Position numbers and translations under genes: made by a program. Source: Roseiarcus sp963764955 (GTDB lineage Bacteria; Pseudomonadota; Alphaproteobacteria; Rhizobiales; Beijerinckiaceae). Taken from it: a stretch of DNA of 64,000 nucleotides. The stretch spans positions 62,001-126,000 of the forward strand of contig CAVXVE010000041.1 of the NCBI GenBank assembly GCA_963764955.1. The letters are read 5' to 3'. The notes under the pieces were generated by a model. That model did not search any database. It was not told where the DNA came from and was given only the letters and a program-made list of their open reading frames with translations. Below, in pieces: positions 61,230 through 64,000 of the stretch (the first letter of the stretch is position 1; each line of letters opens with the position of its first letter).

Positions 61230-62464
61230 CGCCCGCCCGCTTCGTTGGTGTAGCGCTTCATCTCGGCCTTGGCGATCACCCGCCGGTGCACGGCGTCGGG
61301 CCCGTCGGCGAGGCGCAGGGTGCGCACGTGAGTCCACATGCGGGCGAGCGGGAAATCCTGGCTGACGCCCGCGCCGCCATGCATCTGCACCGCCTGGTCG
61401 ATCACGTCGAGCGCGATGCGAGGCGCGATCACCTTGATCTGCGAGATGAGCGGCGCTGCGGCGCGCACGCCTTGCGTGTCCATGGCCCAGGCCGCCTTCA
61501 GGCACAAGAGACGCGCCATCTCGATGCTCATTCGCGCTTCGGCGATGATGTCCGGATTGGCCCCGAGCCGCGCCAGCTTCTGGCCGAACGCGGTGCGGGC
61601 CGCGGCGCGCCGGCACATCGCCTCGAGCGCCCGCTCGGCCTGGCCGATCGCGCGCATGCAATGGTGGATGCGTCCCGGACCGAGCCGCCCCTGCGCGATC
61701 TCGAAGCCGCGTCCGCGGCCAAGGATCATCGCGTCCTTATTCGCGACTCTCACGTCGCGAAAACGGATGTGCATGTGTCCGTGCGGGGCGTCGTCGTCGC
61801 CATAGACTTTCATCGCTCTCAAAATCTCGATGCCCTTGGCCGCGGCCGGGACGAACAGCATCGAATGGCGTGAATGCGGCGCGGCGTCGGGGTCGGTGAG
61901 CGTCATGGTGATATAGAGCGAGCAGCGCGGATCGCCGGCGCCGGACGACCACCATTTCTCGCCGTTGAGCACCCATTCGTCGCCCTCGAGGCGCGCGTCC
62001 ATGGCGATATTGGTCGCATCCGACGAGGCGACGCCCGGCTCGGTCATGAGATAGGCCGAGCGCGCGCGCCCCTCGAGCAGATCGGGCAGCCAGCGCGCCT
62101 TCTGCTCGTTCGAGCCGAAGCGCTCGAGCACTTCCATGTTGCCGGTGTCGGGGGCGGAGCAATTGAAGACCTCGGAGGCGAGCGGCGACCAGCCCATTTC
62201 CTCGGCGAGATAGGCGTATTCGACGGTGGTGAGGCCGTAGCCCCTGTCGGAGGCGGTCAGCCAGAAGTTCCACAGGCCCTTGGCCCGCGCCTTGGCCTTG
62301 AGCGATTCCAGGATTTCGACCATCCGCCTGGTCGGCTTGAACCGGTCTCCATCACGACCGACCTCGGCATGGTACTCTTCTTCGAGCGGCATGATCTCGT
62401 CGCGCACCATCGCCCGGACGGCGGCGATGAGCGGACGGACTTTGTCGGTTTGGCCGAGATCCAC
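61226..62464 (-). CDS. Acyl-CoA dehydrogenase family protein (ACAD11-like)
   Basis: A 412-residue FAD enzyme. AYLMTEPGVASSDATNI near residue 135 and EKWWSSGAGDPRC near 165 are typical of the ACAD11-like group; the C-terminal MHGGAGVSQDFPLARMW near 369 matches the usual FAD-contact helix. GTG 62464 has GGAGGAG five bases upstream; the much longer open frame to 62617 is arginine-rich nonsense. It is coupled to the phosphotransferase, and the TetR gene is divergent and may control both. Confidence 0.93.
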   Translation of the reverse strand: MDLGQTDKVRPLIAAVRAMVRDEIMPLEEEYHAEVGRDGDRFKPTRRMVEILESLKAKARAKGLWNFWLTASDRGYGLTTVEYAYLAEEMGWSPLASEVFNCSAPDTGNMEVLERFGSNEQKARWLPDLLEGRARSAYLMTEPGVASSDATNIAMDARLEGDEWVLNGEKWWSSGAGDPRCSLYITMTLTDPDAAPHSRHSMLFVPAAAKGIEILRAMKVYGDDDAPHGHMHIRFRDVRVANKDAMILGRGRGFEIAQGRLGPGRIHHCMRAIGQAERALEAMCRRAAARTAFGQKLARLGANPDIIAEARMSIEMARLLCLKAAWAMDTQGVRAAAPLISQIKVIAPRIALDVIDQAVQMHGGAGVSQDFPLARMWTHVRTLRLADGPDAVHRRVIAKAEMKRYTNEAGGR

Positions 62465-62774
62465 GGGGGCTCCTCCACGAACTTTTTCAGGCCGCGATAT
62501 GACGCGCAAACCGCGCGCGCGGCAAGCGGGACGAGCCTCCCGTGAGCTCCCCGGCCGGCGCGCCGCAAGCGGGCGGGTTCGCCGCCGGGGATGGGCCCCG
62601 AACCGGACGGCGCCCACGGACTTGTGTCCCTGCCAGGCGCCGTTTCGGGCCCGGATTGAGCGATATCAGCGCGTTGCGGCGCCATTTCCGAGTCGGGTCC
62701 GCGCCGCGCCAGCGGGCAGGGCCGGCTTGCGGCCGGGGCTTGACTTCAATACGTACGTACGTATTGTACCGTTC
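62465..62774. other. Divergent control region between ACAD and TetR genes
   Basis: No gene is supported. The right end carries a complete promoter with a 20-bp operator-like palindrome (62740-62767). Nothing else stands out in the remaining GC-rich stretch. Plus-strand frames running across it lack ribosome sites. Confidence 0.6.
62740..62767 (+). promoter_or_regulatory. tetR promoter with embedded 20-bp palindromic operator
   Basis: TTGACT (62740-62745) and TATTGT (62762-62767) are 16 bases apart. Between and over them lies the perfect palindrome CAATACGTACGTACGTATTG (62747-62766), exactly where a repressor would block RNA polymerase. The transcription start would fall about 7 bases after the -10, near the GTG at 62775. 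Confidence 0.7.
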
Positions 62775-63368
62775 GTGCCCAAGCCCTCCAACCGTGAGCG
62801 GATCCTCGAAGCCGGTCTCAAGGTCATGATCCGCAAAGGCTACGCCGGCGCCGGCGTGCGCGACGTCGTCGCCGAGGCGCAGGCCCCGCAGGGCTCGTTC
62901 ACCAACCACTTCCGCTCGAAGGAGGAATTCGCGCGCGAGGTGCTCGACCTCTATTTCGACGGGACCAAACGGGCGGTCGCCGAGGCGCTGGAAGACCGCA
63001 ACCTGCGTCCGCGCGAGCGCCTTGAGCGCTATCTCGACCTCATCACTGACCGGCTCGCTGAAGATCAGTTCCGCCGCGGCTGCCTGATCGGCGATTTCAG
63101 TCTCGAAGCCGCGCCGCAAAGCGAAAGGCTGCGGGCGCGGCTCGCCGAGATCTTCGCCGAGTGGCGCGCCCCGTTCGCCGCCTGCATCGCCGAAGGTCAG
63201 GGCGCGGGCGAGATCGCCCTGACCTTCGCCCCGGAGGACCTCGCCGAATTCCTGCTCGCCTCGTGGGAGGGCGCGATCCTGCGGATGAAAGTCGAGCGCG
63301 CCGCCGAACCGCTCGAGCGCTTCAAGCGCATCGCCTTCGCCACAATGTTCAAGGAGCCTTCCCCATGA
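62775..63368 (+). CDS. TetR/AcrR family transcriptional regulator
   Basis: A 197-residue regulator. The helix-turn-helix is RERILEAGLKVMIRKGYAGAGVRDVVAEA, in parts: RERILEAGLKVM and GSFTNHFRSKEEF near residues 38-50, the recognition helix and its follow-up. The ligand-binding half is all-helical with GCLIGDFSLEAAP near residue 99, a YcdC/NemR-like pattern. The GTG at 62775 has no ribosome site and the promoter predicts a start at or next to it, so the mRNA may be leaderless. The stop overlaps the next gene (ATGA). Confidence 0.91.
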   Translation: MPKPSNRERILEAGLKVMIRKGYAGAGVRDVVAEAQAPQGSFTNHFRSKEEFAREVLDLYFDGTKRAVAEALEDRNLRPRERLERYLDLITDRLAEDQFRRGCLIGDFSLEAAPQSERLRARLAEIFAEWRAPFAACIAEGQGAGEIALTFAPEDLAEFLLASWEGAILRMKVERAAEPLERFKRIAFATMFKEPSP

Positions 63369-64000
63369 ACCCGGATATCACCCTGCCGAAGCTTTCCGTG
63401 CTCGACTTCGGAGATGGCCTACCGGGAGGCCGGCTCGCGCGACGCGCCGGTCGCCCTCTTCCTGCACGGCAATCCGACTTCGTCCTACATCTGGCGCAAC
63501 ATCATGCCCCTTGTCGCGCCGGTCGCCCATTGCATCGCGCCGGACCTGATCGGCTTCGGCCAGTCCGGCAAGCCGGACATCGCCTATCGCTTCGAGGATC
63601 ATGTCCGCTATCTCGACGCGTTCATCGCCAAGGCGGGGATCGGCGCGGCCTACCTCGTCGTCCAGGACTGGGGAACGGGGCTTGCCTTTCACCTCGCCGA
63701 GCGGCGCCCGGAATTCGTGCGCGGCCTTGCGTTCATGGAGTTCGTGCGCCCGTTCGCGACCTGGGACGAGTTCGTGAGAGGCTCGCGGGCGAGGGAGATC
63801 TTCCGCAAGTTCCGCACCCCAGGCGAAGGCGAGCGACTGATCCTCGAAGAGAATGTCTTCGTCGAGCGCGTGCTGCCGGGCGGGATGCGGCGCAAGCTCA
63901 GCGACGAGGAAATGGCGGTCTATCGCGCGCCGTTCCCGACGCCGCAGTCGCGACAGCCGACCTGGCGCTTTCCCAACGAAATCCCGATCGCCGGAGAGCC
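63365..64000 (+). CDS. Haloalkane dehalogenase-like alpha/beta hydrolase (frameshifted, 3' truncated by window edge)
   Basis: The N-terminal 210 or so residues of an alpha/beta hydrolase of the haloalkane dehalogenase group. The oxyanion motif LHGNPTSSYIWRN is near residue 30, PDLIGFGQSGKP near 61, and the nucleophile Asp in VQDWGTGLAF near 100, where other hydrolases have Ser. The cap domain then begins. One extra base near 63406-63407 (in VLDSEMAYREAG) breaks the frame right after the start. It is coupled to the TetR gene. True dehalogenase activity needs the halide-binding Trp/Asn pair, of which the Asn (HGNP) and the Trp (DWG) are both present. Confidence 0.87.
   Translation, partial: MNPDITLPKLSVLDFGDGLPGGRLARRAGRPLPARQSDFVLHLAQHHAPCRAGRPLHRAGPDRLRPVRQAGHRLSLRGSCPLSRRVHRQGGDRRGLPRRPGLGNGACLSPRRAAPGIRARPCVHGVRAPVRDLGRVRERLAGEGDLPQVPHPRRRRATDPRRECLRRARAAGRDAAQAQRRGNGGLSRAVPDAAVATADLALSQRNPDRRRA

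Overview
The window looks like part of the chromosome of a GC-rich alphaproteobacterium, most likely Hyphomicrobiales (Rhizobiales). The clues are a rhizobial-type L-rhamnose locus (DeoR regulator, rhaTPQ/S transporter, RhaU, RhaK, fused aldolase/dehydrogenase RhaD, RhaI), an fdsGBA-fdhD-fdsD NAD-formate dehydrogenase operon, a ubiE-ubiB-coaBC-dut run, DUF1127 and SDHAF4-type small proteins, and intergenic palindromes of a kind common in that order. Family or genus cannot be fixed from the sequence alone.

Layout. 1-1019: 3' part of alaS. 1029-15525: an accessory catabolic island on alternating strands. It holds an unknown TIM-barrel-like protein, a COG3618 amidohydrolase/lactonase, a D-threonine-aldolase-like PLP enzyme, an M20 deacylase, a RidA protein, a dihydroorotase-like deacetylase, a sugar-type ABC importer (ATPase, Tat-exported binding protein, two permeases), a Gfo/Idh oxidoreductase, a CutC homologue and two SDRs. 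It has no recognisable regulator, and its substrate is unknown. 15649-18483: a small secreted protein and an orphan xanthine-dehydrogenase-family large subunit. 18681-27394: housekeeping genes hisBHAF, ubiE, ubiB, coaBC, dut, an Rrf2 regulator and cysK. 27500-34454: small enzymes, a His/Gly-rich lipoprotein, MgtC, a class-A-type phosphatase, a YafY/VOC pair, an MFS transporter and palindromic repeats. 34548-45425: the divergent rha locus. 45581-50826: a hypothetical gene, a MarR-GNAT fusion, DUF1127, LysR and FUSC genes. 50840-57807: the fds operon with its LysR regulator. 57950-60089: Sco1, SDHAF4, a small membrane protein, TusA and tRNA-Ser(CGA). 60201-64000: a phosphotransferase/acyl-CoA dehydrogenase pair, then a TetR regulator with a haloalkane-dehalogenase-like hydrolase that runs off the window.

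How the genes work together. The rha locus imports L-rhamnose and converts it through mutarotation, isomerisation, phosphorylation and aldol cleavage plus lactaldehyde oxidation. The fds operon oxidises formate with NAD. The his genes are translationally coupled by overlapping stop/start codons, as are rhaR-T-P-Q and fdsG-fdsB.

Data quality. Fourteen apparent single-base frameshifts interrupt thirteen otherwise well-conserved genes, including the normally essential coaBC. In every case adding or removing one base restores a full-length family member. I treat these as probable sequencing or assembly indels, report each gene over its whole span, and give the approximate position of each shift.

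Most interesting regulatory structures: ATAG-N7-CTAT operators flanking the fds regulator gene; a 20-bp perfect palindrome between the -35 and -10 of a tetR gene that may be leaderless; and a 16-bp palindrome touching the start codon of the MarR-GNAT gene.
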